Source of the DNA: Roridomyces roridus
Lineage: Eukaryota; Basidiomycota; Agaricomycetes; Agaricales; Mycenaceae
Assembly: GCA_029378245.1 (NCBI GenBank)
Contig: JARKIF010000429.1
Span: 1-19,183 of the forward strand
DNA length: 19,183 nt
Direction: 5' to 3'
Shown here: piece after piece, positions 17,701-19,183 of the stretch
Layout: every line of letters begins with the position of its first letter
Position numbering within the stretch: position 1 is the first letter of the stretch
The notes under the pieces: model-generated
Told to the model about the DNA's origin: nothing
The model's database searches: none
What the model saw: only the letters and a program-made list of their open reading frames with translations
Made by a program: the position numbers and the translations under genes

Positions 17701-19183
17701 TTAGAGGCCAAAGGTCCCGCGTTTATACGATTTACATGCACCATCTATCGCCTCACAACGGCGTAGTGCCCGTGAAATTGCCACTTTGCGTGGTAAAATC
17801 TCCTCCTCGGTCAGACTCTTGATTCGCCCCAGCAAAAACTCGAGCTGTCTGTACCCAGCGGGAGCATACTGCGGGATCTGATGACCCGCGTGATCGACCG
17901 TGACAAACGTGAGCCCGCGCTCCGTGTGCGTGTGCCATAGCCCAGTACCCCCACCGGCTACGAGGCCCACGCTAATACTGGGGCGTTCTGTTCGAACGGT
18001 TGATGGCAGGGCCGATCGTAGGATTGTACGGCACGAAGAACTTGTCCGTGAACGGGCTCGACGAGAAGCCTGCGCGCCGTTCCAGGTCATGTTGTTGAGC
18101 GTGGCCAGCGTGCCGTTGGTCAGGATGAGAGCGTCCAGGTTGCCGTTGCCGACGATGACGTTGTTGGTGCGCTCGACGACGCCCGCGAGGACGGTAAAGG
18201 AGGCGGTGGGGATTGGTCGGGGTGCAGGCCGAGGGGGGTCGCCGCAGACGGCGTAGTCGACGTGTGGGTTACGTTGAGAGCCGTTTGCACGTCGGTGCGA
18301 TTGAAGTAGTAGTTGTTGGGCCCGTCACCCAGGCTGGGGAAGCCGAGCTGGTCCCACAGGAAGGGGCGTCGGTCATGTGGTAGACGTGAAGCATGGGTTG
18401 ACGTACAGCGCCAGCCAGGAACATGTCGTCGAGGACGTCGCAGTCGTCGTCCGTCACGTTGCCCGTGGCTAAGGAGGTGGGCGGAGGGAACTTGCCGGTG
18501 GGCGGGAAGGTGAGCGCTAGCTCCATGAAGGCGTTGTACCCGCAGGCCTCGGCGCGCTCGTTGATGGCCGCGACGAATGAGTCGTTGAGGTTCAGCACGT
18601 TGTTGTAGTAGTTGAGGAACGATACGCGGAGCCTCTTGGAGGGCATCGGTTGATCCGATGACGGGGTCGTTGATCTGGATCCCCTGACATTGTAGTAGGT
18701 CGTGTCGTTCTGGTCGAGGAAGTAGCTGGAGATGTAGGGGATAACTGGCATGTAAAGTAAGTGCCGTTTGCTCTGAACCTGACAAGACTCACATTGTCCG
18801 GCGTACGACTCTCCGGTGAAGTAGACATCAAAACCTTGCATCTCAAAGGTCTCGATGAAATTCTTCCAGAACCCAGCAAAGTCCTCTGCGACAGTCGTCT
18901 CATCCTGGATCTGGGCCGGCGCCCCCGGAGCCGCGGGCGACAGGCCCGTGCTATGGGCTGATCGATCCACACCATGTTGGTCAGGTTCGTCCAGGCAAAG
19001 GGGTTCGGCTGAGGCGCGAAGGTGCCCGACTGCCACAGAAAGGGCCCGTTCTCCTGGAACAAGCCGTCCATGGAGCTGCATCCTGGCCCACCGTTGAGCC
19101 AGATGACGATCTCGTTTTGGCGAGTTCGTTGGACGGGGAAGAACCAGAAGAAGAGCTCGTTGGCGCGCTGGCGTTGTGGCGTT
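17701..19183 (-). pseudogene. Secreted serine carboxypeptidase (S10), 5' end outside window, frame breaks
   Basis: The protein reads from the right edge. It shows NELFFWFFP, the substrate-binding motif [12 protein letters not shown], nucleophile motif FTGESYAGQ (18819-18795, broken by intron 18792-18745), catalytic Asp in [12 protein letters not shown] (about 18139-18104) and catalytic His in DHAGHQIPQ (about 17895-17869). Stop TAA is at 17703-17701. All three catalytic residues are present. Family knowledge: S10 carboxypeptidases remove C-terminal residues in the vacuole or outside the cell; this one resembles fungal carboxypeptidase S1 homologues. Frame breaks lie near 18950 (WIDQPI), 18681-18684 and 18621-18627 (a compensating pair), 18363-18366 (G4 run), about 18260 and about 18068, with a return near 17975. 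Many are next to G or C runs. The signal peptide would lie beyond the window. Either decaying or sequenced with indel errors. Confidence 0.8.

Noticed and set aside
13000..19183. A biosynthetic gene cluster (GMC oxidase, P450, peptidase)
   Set aside because: There is no backbone synthase, transporter or regulator in the window, and the carboxypeptidase is convergent; adjacency alone does not support a cluster.

Overview
This window looks like a piece of an Agaricomycete (basidiomycete fungus) genome. The genes are dense and cut by many short introns of about 45-60 nt with GTRNGT donors. The gene set is typical of a saprotrophic or plant-associated fungus: a secreted aryl-alcohol-oxidase-type GMC flavoenzyme, a cytochrome P450, a secreted serine carboxypeptidase, and a LysM/chitin-binding/GH18 chitinase of the killer-toxin-like type. 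No taxon can be named from the sequence alone.

Layout, left to right. (1) 1-750, minus strand: the 5' part of a low-complexity, Ser/Pro-rich protein of unknown function that runs off the left edge. (2) 1538-2084, plus strand: a small membrane protein with the glycine/alanine-rich motif of the IFI6/IFI27 (ISG12) family; its start is unresolved and there is a frame problem in the middle. (3) 2252-2991: a 740-bp terminal-inverted-repeat element flanked by TA. It carries GTTCAAC words near its ends and two outward-facing tRNA-like modules with A box, B box and T-run. (4) 2994-4397: mostly non-coding, with one frame-broken coding relic on the minus strand. (5) 4398-10702, minus strand: remains of one long, many-exon killer-toxin-like chitinase gene. 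The N-terminal part (signal peptide, two LysM, CBM18, first half of GH18) and the C-terminal part (linker and long C-terminal region) can be read exon by exon; the middle (about 7,360-9,130) is eroded. (6) 10747-12958: intergenic, with a possible small unrecognised gene, a 272-bp TA-flanked MITE and a strong hairpin. (7) 13000-15276, plus strand: an intact 11-exon GMC oxidoreductase of 593 residues. (8) 15526-17576, plus strand: a cytochrome P450 with all key motifs but several one-base frame breaks. (9) 17701-19183, minus strand: a serine carboxypeptidase, cut by the right edge, with its Ser/Asp/His catalytic residues present but also several frame breaks.

The main theme is contrast. One gene (GMC) is perfectly intact across 11 exons, while both its downstream neighbours and the chitinase carry many single-base frame breaks, often in homopolymers. 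This is either young gene decay or indel error in the assembly, and raw reads would decide. The most original signals are a candidate recently gained intron, built from a hairpin inside an 11-bp duplication of an AG|GT site (4614-4687), and the TIR element with outward tRNA-like units. Two introns also use GC-AG splice sites.
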